Source: Burkholderiales bacterium (GTDB taxonomy: Bacteria; Pseudomonadota; Gammaproteobacteria; Burkholderiales; Burkholderiaceae_C). Taken from it: a stretch of DNA of 38,368 nucleotides. A program made the position numbers and the translations under genes. The stretch spans positions 1-38,368 of the forward strand of contig JACPYV010000142.1 of NCBI GenBank assembly GCA_016195825.1, given 5' to 3'. Below, piece after piece: positions 1 through 7,301 of the stretch. How positions within the stretch are numbered: the stretch's first letter is position 1; the number at the start of each line of letters is the position of its first letter. The notes beneath the pieces are model-generated. The model saw nothing but the letters and a program-made list of their open reading frames with translations, was not told the DNA's origin and searched no databases.

Positions 1-1023
1 GGTGCCGTAGGGCAACTGCTCGGCGGCCGCAGGCCGGCCCATCGCGACGGCCGCCTGGCGCGCGTAGACCTGCTCCACAGCATCGCGGCTGATCTCGGTG
101 GCCGAGGACGCCAGGCCTGCAGCCTGGGCGATCTCGCGCAGCGCGGGGCTGCGGCTTTGCACCCGGGTGCCGTGCAGGGCGCGTGGCACCAGCGCCAGCT
201 CGTCTTCGATCACGGCGATGGCCGATTCGATGCCGTACGCGAGCGGCCGCCCGGTCAGGTGCTCACGCTGCAACGCCGCCAACCCTGGTGCGATGTGCAC
301 GGTGCCCAGTCGCGTGGCGTCGGCGTCCAGTTGCAGCAGGGTCGCGTCGGCCATCACCGCCTGCAGCCACGCGCGGAAGTCCTGCACCGCCGCGGCCGTG
401 AGTCCGTGTCCGCCCGGGTAGAGCTTCAGCTCGTGCGCCACGCGCAGTTGCGTCAGCCAGGCGTCGGCGCGTTCGGCCCAGGACACCGGCAGCTTGTCGT
501 CGTCACGGCCATGAGTGATGAGCCCGCGCAGATGGCGCAGGCGCTCGGGCGAGGCGATGACCGGTTCCAGCTCAGGCAGCAGGCGACCGGACAACACCGC
601 AAATCCCTGCACGCGCTCCGGTGCCGACAAGGCCACGCTGGCACTCAGGATGCCGCCCTGGCTGAAGCCCGCGACCACCGTGCGCGACGGCGCGATACCG
701 TGGTGGGCCTGCAGTTGCCCGATGAAGTCGATCAACGCGAGGCGGCTGTCCTCGGCCTCGCCAGCCACGATCTGCGGCACCGCTGTGGTGAACGCGACGC
801 GGAACCACGCGTGCTGCAGCGGGCCCAGCGTGAGCCGGCCGCGCGGCAGCACCACCAGCGTGTCGGGTGGCAGGTCTGTCGCCAGGTCAGCCAGGTTGGT
901 CTCGTTGCCACCCACGCCGTGCAACAGGACCAGCAGCGCGGTGGGGTGCGCAGGTGCGGGTTGGTGGACGCGGTAGGCCAGACCGCCGGCAGCGGCGGGG
1001 ATGAGATCGGACAGGGAATTCAC
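1..1023 (-). CDS. Carboxylesterase/phospholipase-family alpha/beta hydrolase with C-terminal extension (3' end outside window)
   Basis: The 341 visible codons run off the left edge without a stop. The N-terminal ~225 residues are an alpha/beta hydrolase of the carboxylesterase/phospholipase (YpfH/EstB-like) family: oxyanion segment LLHGVGGNE (res. 33-41), nucleophile elbow GFSQGG (Ser121), acid in HGRDDDKLP (around Asp174) and catalytic His206 in PGGHGLT. After the hydrolase fold come at least 115 more residues that I do not recognise; ordinary members of this family end near residue 220. The start is a GTG at 1023, chosen because AGGAG lies 7 bases upstream and no ATG fits. The gene follows the DOPA-dioxygenase-like gene by 23 bases on the same strand, so both are probably cotranscribed. 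The substrate cannot be deduced. Confidence 0.85.
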   Translation of the reverse strand, partial: MNSLSDLIPAAAGGLAYRVHQPAPAHPTALLVLLHGVGGNETNLADLATDLPPDTLVVLPRGRLTLGPLQHAWFRVAFTTAVPQIVAGEAEDSRLALIDFIGQLQAHHGIAPSRTVVAGFSQGGILSASVALSAPERVQGFAVLSGRLLPELEPVIASPERLRHLRGLITHGRDDDKLPVSWAERADAWLTQLRVAHELKLYPGGHGLTAAAVQDFRAWLQAVMADATLLQLDADATRLGTVHIAPGLAALQREHLTGRPLAYGIESAIAVIEDELALVPRALHGTRVQSRSPALREIAQAAGLASSATEISRDAVEQVYARQAAVAMGRPAAAEQLPYGT

Positions 1024-1046
1024 GGCAACGCTCCTAACCTTCTGAT

Positions 1047-1832
1047 TCACAGCATTCCAAAGACGTACGAATCCATCGCCAGCACGCCGTGCGTGATGCC
1101 GCCCTCCAGCACCGTCACCGGCGCCGCCACGCCGGCCGCACCCGCTGCGATCAGCAGCGGCAGCAAGTGCTCGGTCGTCGGGTGGGCGCGGCGGGCGTGC
1201 GGGGCGAGGTCCATCGTGCGGCGCAGCCGGACGTGGTCTCGCGACGTGACCGTGGCCCGCGCCCAGTCGGCGAACTCGCGGGCGTACGCCGCTTCGCCGT
1301 CGGTCGCGCGGTGGCGGAACTCGTACAGGTTGTGCGTCAGACTGCCAGAGCCCACGATCAGCACGCCACGCTCGCGCAGCGGGGCCAGCGCAGTGCCAAA
1401 CTCATACGCCGCGTCGGCGTCTAGCACCGCGGGCATTGCCAACTGGATCACCGGCACGCCGGCCTCCGGATACAGGTGGCGCAGCGGCACCCAGGCGCCG
1501 TGGTCGTAGCCGCGGCGCGCGTCCAGGCCCGTGGGCCAGCCGGCTTTCGTCAACAGCGTGGCGACATCGACGGCCAGCGCGGGCGCACCGGGCGACGGGT
1601 AGCTCAGGCCATACAGCGCCGGCGCAAACCCGCCGAAGTCATGCACCGTGGCCGGGGCAGGCGCGCTGGTCACTCGCCCGTCGTCGCTCATCCAGTGCGG
1701 CGACACCACCAGCACTGCCGCCGGCCGCGGCAGCCCCCGGCCCAGCTGCGTGAGACGTGGGCCCAGCTCGCCGGGCTCCAGCGCGAACGTCGGTGCCCCG
1801 TGGGACACGAAGAGGGTGGGCATGAGGTCCAT
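1047..1832 (-). CDS. ygiD: 4,5-DOPA extradiol dioxygenase-like protein (LigB superfamily, YgiD/DODA)
   Basis: This 261-residue protein belongs to the class III extradiol ring-cleavage dioxygenase (LigB) superfamily, YgiD/DODA branch, which opens catechol rings with a non-haem metal centre. The N-terminal signature LFVSHGAPTFAL gives metal ligand candidate His11; VSPHWMSD supplies His46; the C-terminal GGITHGVLAMDSYVFG supplies His248. Length is normal for the family. The start ATG at 1832 is preceded by AGGAG with 6-base spacing; a longer in-frame reading from 1874 lacks such a site. It is transcribed divergently from the LysR gene at 1955, the usual arrangement for a regulator and its target. 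The physiological substrate is unknown; bacterial members often act on catecholic compounds other than DOPA. Confidence 0.9.
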   Translation of the reverse strand: MDLMPTLFVSHGAPTFALEPGELGPRLTQLGRGLPRPAAVLVVSPHWMSDDGRVTSAPAPATVHDFGGFAPALYGLSYPSPGAPALAVDVATLLTKAGWPTGLDARRGYDHGAWVPLRHLYPEAGVPVIQLAMPAVLDADAAYEFGTALAPLRERGVLIVGSGSLTHNLYEFRHRATDGEAAYAREFADWARATVTSRDHVRLRRTMDLAPHARRAHPTTEHLLPLLIAAGAAGVAAPVTVLEGGITHGVLAMDSYVFGML

Positions 1833-1859
1833 CGCAAACTCCTGGGCTGGTAGGTGCGG

Positions 1860-1877
1860 CGGATGCATGAGCATCCG
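1860..1877. promoter_or_regulatory. 18-bp palindrome in the LysR/dioxygenase divergent promoter region
   Basis: CGGATGC-ATGA-GCATCCG is a perfect inverted repeat with 7-base arms. It lies 28 bases upstream of the dioxygenase start and 78 bases upstream of the LysR start. Its place between a LysR gene and its divergent neighbour makes it a candidate operator for that regulator. Binding is inferred, not shown. Confidence 0.4.
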
Positions 1878-1954
1878 ATGTCCTAGACTCTATTGGCGCC
1901 ACCGAAAGAGATAAACACATTGCTTGGCGATTAACCATCTCATCCAACGAGACA

Positions 1955-2854
1955 ATGGACCGATTCCTGGAGATGCGCACCTTCGTGCAGGTCGTGGACG
2001 CCGGCAGCTTTGTCGGCGCTGCGGAGCCGCTGGAACTGTCCAAGGCCGCCGTGTCGCGCCACGTGAGCGAGCTGGAGGCGCGGCTGGGCGTGCGGCTGCT
2101 GAACCGCACCACGCGCCGGCTGTCACTCACCGAGGAAGGCGAGCTGTTCTACGCGCGCTGCAAGGAGTTGCTGAGCAGCCTGGAGGCCGCGGAGTCGGAA
2201 ATCACGTCGCGCACCGAGGAGGCCATCGGCCTGCTGCGCGTCAGCGCGCCGGTGAGCTTCGGCATCCTGCACCTTGCCGAGGTGTGGGCCGAGTTCAAGA
2301 CGCGGCACCCCAAGGTGACCTTCGACGTGACGCTGTCCGACCGCATGGTGGACATCGTCGAGGACGGCTTCGACCTGGCCATCCGCATCAGCCACCTGAG
2401 CAGCTCCAGCCTCGTCTCGCGCCAACTAGCCACCACGCGCATCGTGGCTTGCGCGTCACCCGGGTACCTGGCGCGGCACGGCACGCCGACTGAACCTTCA
2501 GCGCTGACGACCCACCAGGTCATCGCCTACAGCTATTGGTCGACGCAGGACGAATGGCAGTTCGACGGGCCGAACGGTCGCATCAGCGTACGCACCTCGC
2601 CCTGCATCCGTACCAACAACGGCGACACCTGCCGCGCGGCGGCGCTGGCGCACGAGGGCGTCATCCTGCAGCCCACCTTCCTCATCGGCCACGACCTGGC
2701 CGCGGGCCGGCTGGTGGAGCTGTTCCCGGCGTACCAGGCGGGCGCGGTCGGCATCCACGCGGTCTACAACAGCCGCAAGCATGTAGCGCCAAAGGTCAGG
2801 CTGCTGATCGACTTTCTGGCCGAGCATTTCGCGCAGCCGCGCTGGCCGGCCTAG
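1955..2854 (+). CDS. LysR-family transcriptional regulator
   Basis: The 299-residue protein has an N-terminal winged helix-turn-helix (res. ~3-60; LSKAAVSRHVSELEARLG is the recognition region, followed by the linker LLNRTTRRLSLTEEG). A LysR substrate-binding domain follows (res. ~90-295) with the typical LRVSAPVSFG opening and FDLAIRIS segment. It resembles the CrgA/DsdC-like class of proteobacterial LysR regulators. It is divergent from the extradiol dioxygenase at 1047-1832 and probably controls it; the inducer is unknown. The first ATG of the frame directly precedes the HTH, so this start is secure. The stop overlaps the convergent sensor-kinase stop by 4 bases. Confidence 0.95.
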   Translation: MDRFLEMRTFVQVVDAGSFVGAAEPLELSKAAVSRHVSELEARLGVRLLNRTTRRLSLTEEGELFYARCKELLSSLEAAESEITSRTEEAIGLLRVSAPVSFGILHLAEVWAEFKTRHPKVTFDVTLSDRMVDIVEDGFDLAIRISHLSSSSLVSRQLATTRIVACASPGYLARHGTPTEPSALTTHQVIAYSYWSTQDEWQFDGPNGRISVRTSPCIRTNNGDTCRAAALAHEGVILQPTFLIGHDLAAGRLVELFPAYQAGAVGIHAVYNSRKHVAPKVRLLIDFLAEHFAQPRWPA

Positions 2855-3987
2855 AAAACGACTTCCGCTCGCAGCCCGCCCTCGGGACGGTTGCTCAGCA
2901 CCAGCACCGCGCCCTGGCGGCGCACCAGTTGCTGCGCGATGTACAGGCCCAGCCCGGTGCCGCCGGTGGCGCGGTTGCGCGAGCCCTCAACGCGGCGGAA
3001 GGGTTGGCGCACGCGTTCGAGTTCGGTCTCCGGGATGCCAGGGCCGTTGTCGTCGACGACCAGGCGGGTCACGCCGGCGGACAGCTCCACGCGCACGTCC
3101 GCGCTGCCAGCATAGCGCAGCGCATTGCCCACCAGATTGTCGATGACGCGGCGCAGCGCAACCGGGTCGACCGTGACGACGGCCGGCGGGCCTTGGAAGC
3201 CAACCTTGGCACCGGCCTCGGCGAGGTCGTCGACGGCCGACTGGGCCAGCGCCGACAGGTCCACGCGCTGCGGCTGCGCGGCCTCGGCGGGCCGGAAGAC
3301 GTCGATGACGCTCTCCACCAGCCGGTTCATTTCGCGCAGGTCGTCGATGCAGCGCTCGCGCACCTTGGCCTCGACCTCGCCCGTCTCCAGCCGCAGCCGC
3401 ATGCGCGTCAGCGGCGTGCGCAGGTCGTGCGAGATGGCCGCGATCATCAGGCCGCGCTCCTCGAACTGGCCGCTCAGCTCGGCAGCCATGCGGTTGAACA
3501 CTGCGGCGGCATCGCGCACCTCACGCGTGCCCTCGTCCTCGCTCAGCGTGGGCGCCGGGCGGCCTTGGGCCAGGGCCGGTGTCAGCTGCCGCGCGGCTGT
3601 GACGAGACGGCGCACCGGCTGAGCCAGCCAGCGCGAGCCCCACCAGGCAGCCAGCGCGATGACCAACAGGCGCACGCCGTAGTCGATGAGGCCGGAACGC
3701 CACGGCAGGTTGGGCGGCAGCGACGGAAAGGTGGGCATGCGGCCGGGCATGCGGGCCATGGGCTCGTGGCGCTGCGGCGGGCCGGCGTCACCGAAGCCAT
3801 CGTGCGGCGGCGGCATGGGGCGCGCGCCGTCGGCATGCAGAGGTGGCGGCCCGGGCCGCTCCAAGGGACTGTGCAAGGTCTGCGACACCAGGCTCCACGC
3901 GGCCAGGTGGCTCAGCGCCAGCGCAGCCCACATCAGCAGAAACAGGCGCAGGCCCAGGCTGTCCCACGATTTCAAGCGGCTCAGCAC
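2851..3987 (-). CDS. Two-component sensor histidine kinase (EnvZ-like) with Pro/Met/His-rich periplasmic loop
   Basis: This 378-residue inner-membrane kinase has TM1 at ~13-33, a short periplasmic segment (~35-98), TM2 at ~101-121, then HAMP, dimerisation and ATPase domains. The H-box AAISHDLRTPLTRMRL places the phosphorylated histidine at His187. The N-box RRVIDNLVGNALRY, G1 VVDDNGPGIPE and G2 GGTGLGLYIAQQL are intact, so it should be active. The periplasmic segment is unusual: rich in Pro, Met and His (for example ARPMPPPH and RHEPMARMPGRMP) with little predicted fold, which might bind metal. It overlaps the response-regulator stop by 7 bases, so the pair is translationally coupled. Confidence 0.95.
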   Translation of the reverse strand: MLSRLKSWDSLGLRLFLLMWAALALSHLAAWSLVSQTLHSPLERPGPPPLHADGARPMPPPHDGFGDAGPPQRHEPMARMPGRMPTFPSLPPNLPWRSGLIDYGVRLLVIALAAWWGSRWLAQPVRRLVTAARQLTPALAQGRPAPTLSEDEGTREVRDAAAVFNRMAAELSGQFEERGLMIAAISHDLRTPLTRMRLRLETGEVEAKVRERCIDDLREMNRLVESVIDVFRPAEAAQPQRVDLSALAQSAVDDLAEAGAKVGFQGPPAVVTVDPVALRRVIDNLVGNALRYAGSADVRVELSAGVTRLVVDDNGPGIPETELERVRQPFRRVEGSRNRATGGTGLGLYIAQQLVRRQGAVLVLSNRPEGGLRAEVVF

Positions 3988-4697
3988 GGGCTCACCTCCG
4001 CGTCGAACAGATAGCCCTCGCCGCGCACGGTGCGGATCATGGACGGCTCGCGCGCCGTGTCACCCAGCTTGGCGCGCAGCCGCGACACGGCCAGGTCGAT
4101 GCTGCGGTCGTTGACCTCCACGCCCGGCGCACGGGTCAGCTCGATGAGCTGGTCGCGGTTGAGCACGCGGCCCGGGCGCTGTACGAAGGCGGCCAGCAGC
4201 CGGAACTCGGCCGCGGACAGCGCAATGCCCACGTCCTCCGCGGTGATGAGCTGGCGTGCCATGCGGTCGAAGCGCCAGCGGCCGAAGCGCAGCATGCGCG
4301 TGTCATCGTCCACGCCCATGGCCTGGCCCTTGTTCGCACGCCGCACCAGCGCCTGCAGCCGCGCCACCAGTTCACGCGGTTCGAAGGGCTTGGCCAGGTA
4401 GTCGTCAGCGCCCAGCTCCAGCCCCACCACGCGGCTCATGGTGTCGCCGCGCGCGGTCAGCATCAGCACCGGCGGGGAGTCGGGCTGCGTGCCCAGCCAG
4501 CGCAGCAGCGCCAGGCCGTCCTCGCCCGGCAGCATCAGGTCCAGCACGATGACATCGGGCCGGGCTGCCGCCAGGTGTTGCCGCATCGCCTGGCCGTCCG
4601 CCGCCGCGCCGACCTGCCAGCCAAAGCCCTGCAGATAGGACGTCAGGCTGGTGCGGATCTCGGCGTCGTCGTCGACGACCAGGCAATGCAGGGTCAT
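3981..4697 (-). CDS. OmpR/PhoB-family response regulator
   Basis: The 238-residue protein has a receiver domain (res. ~4-118) with acidic pocket Asp10/Asp11, phospho-acceptor Asp53 in VLDLMLPGEDG, Thr81 and Lys103 (LAKPF), then an OmpR-type winged helix (res. ~135-235) ending RTVRGEGYLFD. It is the partner of the overlapping kinase gene. The ATG at 4697 overlaps the stop of the upstream dioxygenase (ATGA), so the start is well fixed. An in-frame opening further upstream is only antisense-frame read-through of the dioxygenase. It probably controls its own operon and perhaps other envelope genes, but the regulon cannot be read from this window. Confidence 0.96.
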   Translation of the reverse strand: MTLHCLVVDDDAEIRTSLTSYLQGFGWQVGAAADGQAMRQHLAAARPDVIVLDLMLPGEDGLALLRWLGTQPDSPPVLMLTARGDTMSRVVGLELGADDYLAKPFEPRELVARLQALVRRANKGQAMGVDDDTRMLRFGRWRFDRMARQLITAEDVGIALSAAEFRLLAAFVQRPGRVLNRDQLIELTRAPGVEVNDRSIDLAVSRLRAKLGDTAREPSMIRTVRGEGYLFDAEVSPC

Positions 4698-5584
4698 GCC
4701 GAGATACCGACCTTCAATCGGGCCACGTAGCCAGCGCCGACCGAGCCCGTCATGGTGGCGATCTGCGTCGAATAGCCGTCGCTGAAGATGCCGTCGCTGG
4801 ACAGGCTGATTGACGCGTTGTTCGTAGCGCTGTTGCCATAGCCGCTGGTGGCATAGACCGCGGTGTTCGAGTCCGAGGGGAAGCACAGCTGCGAGGTGCG
4901 CAGCTTGTTGTTCCAGTTGGTCGCAGTCGTCGTGCTGCGGTAGACCTCGAAATGGATGTGCGGCACGCGGCCCGCGTAGCAGCCAGGATAGATGGTCTGG
5001 AACTGGGCGGTACCGTCTGTGCCGGTGGCCTGCACGCCGCGCAGGTAGTTCTCGCCGGTCACGCCGCTGGAATACATGGAGTAGCGGCCCAGCGCGTCGC
5101 AATGCCACAGATAGATGGCATAGCCGGACAGGTCGGCGCAGGACGCGTTGGTGTTCACAAGCTCGATGATGACCTGAAGCGGCACGCCGGTGGCGACGCC
5201 GCTGGCGCCGGCGATGCTGGAACGGATGTCGTTGCGCACGACGCCGGACAGCGCCAGCACGTTGGCGACGCTGCCGTTGGCCGTGTTGGAGCCGTCGCCC
5301 GGATAGGGGCCTTCGGTCTCCGCGGGAATGACCGAGCAGCCGCTGGTGGAGCCGGAGCTGCTGCCGGAGGACCCCGACGAGCCGGACGATGAGCCGCTGG
5401 TCGTCGCGGCGGCACTGCTGCCGCCGCCACCGCAACCCACGAGGGCCAGCGCGCCGGTGCCGGCCAGGGACGCAGCGCCCGCGCCCAGCAGCCAGCGCAG
5501 CGCGACTCGGCGCTCGAACGCCTGCTGGTGCAGGCGGCTCAGGTCGTGGGCCAGGCCCAGGTGGTGGTGGTCATCGTGGTGCAT
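4694..5584 (-). CDS. Tat-exported lipoprotein, intradiol ring-cleavage dioxygenase-like
   Basis: The 296-residue protein belongs to the intradiol (catechol/protocatechuate-type) dioxygenase superfamily, exported branch. A His-rich N-region (MHHDDHHH) precedes a twin-arginine-like motif (RRVALRWLLGA, Arg25-Arg26), a hydrophobic stretch and lipobox LVGC (Cys51), then a Ser/Gly linker (~52-82). All four expected Fe(III) ligands are visible: Tyr168 (GRYS), Tyr203 (GCYAGR), His209 and His211 (PHIHFEV). Start: ATG with AAGGAG 7 bases upstream. It is the first gene of an operon with the response regulator and kinase (4-base overlap), which suggests that the sensed signal relates to its substrate or product. 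Export of an aromatic dioxygenase is known for this subfamily, but the substrate is not established from sequence. Confidence 0.92.
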   Translation of the reverse strand: MHHDDHHHLGLAHDLSRLHQQAFERRVALRWLLGAGAASLAGTGALALVGCGGGGSSAAATTSGSSSGSSGSSGSSSGSTSGCSVIPAETEGPYPGDGSNTANGSVANVLALSGVVRNDIRSSIAGASGVATGVPLQVIIELVNTNASCADLSGYAIYLWHCDALGRYSMYSSGVTGENYLRGVQATGTDGTAQFQTIYPGCYAGRVPHIHFEVYRSTTTATNWNNKLRTSQLCFPSDSNTAVYATSGYGNSATNNASISLSSDGIFSDGYSTQIATMTGSVGAGYVARLKVGISA

Positions 5585-5766
5585 TGCGTCTCTCCTTCGA
5601 GGTCGAATGGAGGCATTGCACCGCCCGGATGTATCGAGCGGATCGGCAGATTGTGTCGGGGCCGAAACACGGCGCCTGGGTTGCTCGAGGGATGAGCATT
5701 TCGACCCGGTGCAAGGCTGCGGGAGTCCGCCCCGCGATCGCGGGCAACTGTTCTCAGACGCCGCAG

Positions 5767-5817
5767 AAAAAGGTTACCCGCCCGCCGGGGCGAAATCTCG
5801 GCAACTCGGCACCGAGT
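5767..5817 (-). terminator. Possible terminator downstream of the ANTAR gene
   Basis: Within the 272-base gap 5585-5856 two inverted repeats follow the ANTAR–PilJ stop. ACTCGG-CA-CCGAGT is at 5804-5817. A GC hairpin with arms at 5779-5783 and 5788-5792 is followed on the minus strand, after 7 bases, by five T residues (5771-5767). The T run is displaced from the stem, so this is only a weak intrinsic-terminator candidate. The rest of the gap must hold the promoter of the dioxygenase operon; I see no clear -10/-35. Confidence 0.3.
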
Positions 5818-5856
5818 CGATAGGACTAGCGCAAAAGGATCCAACCAAACCCCATC

Positions 5857-7104
5857 TCAACCCAAGATCAACTGCAACGACCCTTGCAGCGCCTGGATCA
5901 GCACCTCCAGCGCCTGCAGCAGCCGCTCGCTGCCCTGGTGCATGCGCTGCACCGCGTCGCCCTGCTCCACACGCAGACCACGCAGCAGCAGCAGCCAGGC
6001 CTCGTCCACCGCAGCGAAGGCGGGCTGCAGCGCCGGGCCGGCCAGCGGGGCGGTACGTACCTGCTCGTAGGCCTTGACGAATTCGTCCAGGCCGGCCGCC
6101 AGGCCGCTGGCGTCGTGGCCGGGCAGCAGTTGGCTCAGCAAGCCCTCCTTGGCGAGGCGCTGGCTCAGCAGCCGCAGCCGCGTGACCTGGGCCAGCAGGC
6201 CCACCGGGCGCTGGCCAGCGCGCTCGGACAAGCGGGCCACCAGCGTCTCGCTGCTGTCCAGCAGGCGCTGGGCGGCGTGGTCGCTGCGCGCGAGATCGGG
6301 CTGGCGGCTGCCCAGCGCCGCGTCGAGCTGGGCCCAGGCGGCGGACACGGCGGCCAGCTCTTCGGCGAGGTCAGTGCGCAGCAGCTCGGCCAGGCGCGCG
6401 AGGTTGGCAGCCACGCGTTCGGCGGAGGCGTCCAGCAGCGCCTGCGCCTCGCGCTTCTCGGGCGGCGCCAGCCGCGGCCACTGGCGCAGCGCCTGCAGCT
6501 TGACGATGCGCTGGCTCAGCATGCGCTGGGCGCCGGCGCGCTCCAGTGCCTCGGCCAGCTCTGAGGTGTGCACCACGCCGCGTGCCACCTGGGGCAGCTT
6601 GGACTGGGTCTGCATCGCGGTGTTACGCAGCAGCGCGAAGGCGGCGGCCTCGTCGATGCCGCGGGCCTGCATCAAGAGCCCCTTGGCGCGCTCGGTCCAC
6701 TTGCGCTCCTCCAGCTTGGCCTGCACGGCGCTGTCGCGCGCCTGCAGCTGCTCGCCGAGGTCACGCACCCACAGCAAGGCCTCGTGCAACGTGGCCGCGT
6801 CGACGTCGGCTGGCAGCCACAGCAGCACGCCGCGGGCCAGCACGGCGCGGCGCTGTTCGGGCGACGGTGGCGGCGACAGCAGCACCACGGGCAGGCCGAA
6901 GGCCCGCTCAGAGTGCAGCTGCTGCGCCAAGGCGGTGCAGTCTGGGCACCAGAGCAGCCCGACGGCCAGGCCTTCGGCGGGCAGCGCAAGCTCCGAAACG
7001 GTGCGCAGCATCCAGCCCTGACTCTGCAAAACGGCGGCCTGGGGAGGCATCTCCGGGCTGCACAGCAGAAGTGGCAATGCGGAGGCGGGAACGGTATCGG
7101 GCAT
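5857..7104 (-). CDS. ANTAR-domain RNA-binding regulator fused to tandem PilJ (nitrate-sensor-like) segments
   Basis: From the ATG at 7104 the protein has 415 residues. Residues ~5-115 look like a degenerate receiver of the NasT type with no recognisable phospho-acceptor Asp or conserved Lys. Residues ~124-178 form an ANTAR antiterminator domain (KWTERAKGLLMQARGIDEAA...). The rest contains two P-box-like PilJ motifs, RAGAQRMLSQRIVK (189-202) and TRLRLLSQRLAKEGLL (308-323), related to the nitrate/nitrite-sensing segment of NarX/NarQ. No membrane segment is seen, so it should sense intracellular nitrate and act on RNA hairpins, as NasR (NIT–ANTAR) does. An in-frame ATG at 7170 is possible, but the sigma-54 promoter at 7147-7132 falls after it and favours 7104. 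It is divergent from narK. Confidence 0.88.
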   Translation of the reverse strand: MPDTVPASALPLLLCSPEMPPQAAVLQSQGWMLRTVSELALPAEGLAVGLLWCPDCTALAQQLHSERAFGLPVVLLSPPPSPEQRRAVLARGVLLWLPADVDAATLHEALLWVRDLGEQLQARDSAVQAKLEERKWTERAKGLLMQARGIDEAAAFALLRNTAMQTQSKLPQVARGVVHTSELAEALERAGAQRMLSQRIVKLQALRQWPRLAPPEKREAQALLDASAERVAANLARLAELLRTDLAEELAAVSAAWAQLDAALGSRQPDLARSDHAAQRLLDSSETLVARLSERAGQRPVGLLAQVTRLRLLSQRLAKEGLLSQLLPGHDASGLAAGLDEFVKAYEQVRTAPLAGPALQPAFAAVDEAWLLLLRGLRVEQGDAVQRMHQGSERLLQALEVLIQALQGSLQLILG

Positions 7105-7131
7105 GGCTTCGAAGTTCACGCCCCAAAACGG

Positions 7132-7147
7132 CGCAAGAAACAGGCCA
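7132..7147 (-). promoter_or_regulatory. Predicted sigma-54 (-24/-12) promoter of the ANTAR–PilJ gene
   Basis: On the minus strand TGGCCTGTTTCTTGCG has the invariant GG (-24) and GC (-12) at exactly the right spacing, plus the flanking T, C and TT of the consensus. Transcription would begin near 7122, about 18 bases before the ATG at 7104. It would exclude an ATG at 7170 from the transcript. The assignment rests on the motif and on the same element upstream of nirB. Confidence 0.6.
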
Positions 7148-7301
7148 GCGTCGTTACCGGCGGTGGGCATGAGGCTTGCAAGTATCGGCGCGTGGTGCGC
7201 GCAATGGTGCGAGCGCCCTCCCGCTGCGACGTCTCGAGCCTCCCTGGCACGCGACCGGTGGGTGGTCGTGGGCGCTTGCGGCCAGCAAGATCGAGCCCAA
7301 G

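Noticed and set aside
157..1509. 450-codon open frame on the + strand
   Set aside because: Antisense to the hydrolase and dioxygenase genes, whose motifs are intact. The translation is Arg/Gln/His-rich as expected from a high-GC shadow frame.
3981..5435. 484-codon minus-strand frame as a fused response regulator
   Set aside because: The first 246 codons are an out-of-frame reading of the dioxygenase gene. The regulator has its own ATG at 4697 overlapping the dioxygenase stop.
7188..7202. GCGCG-TGGTG-CGCGC hairpin in the narK leader as an ANTAR target
   Set aside because: The loop has 5 bases and lacks the A1/G4 pattern of ANTAR hexaloops, and no second hairpin or terminator was found.
7245..7260. 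TGGCAC upstream of narK as a sigma-54 promoter
   Set aside because: The -24 part matches, but the -12 dinucleotide at the required distance is GT, not GC. TTGC at 7276 is at the wrong spacing for any GG.
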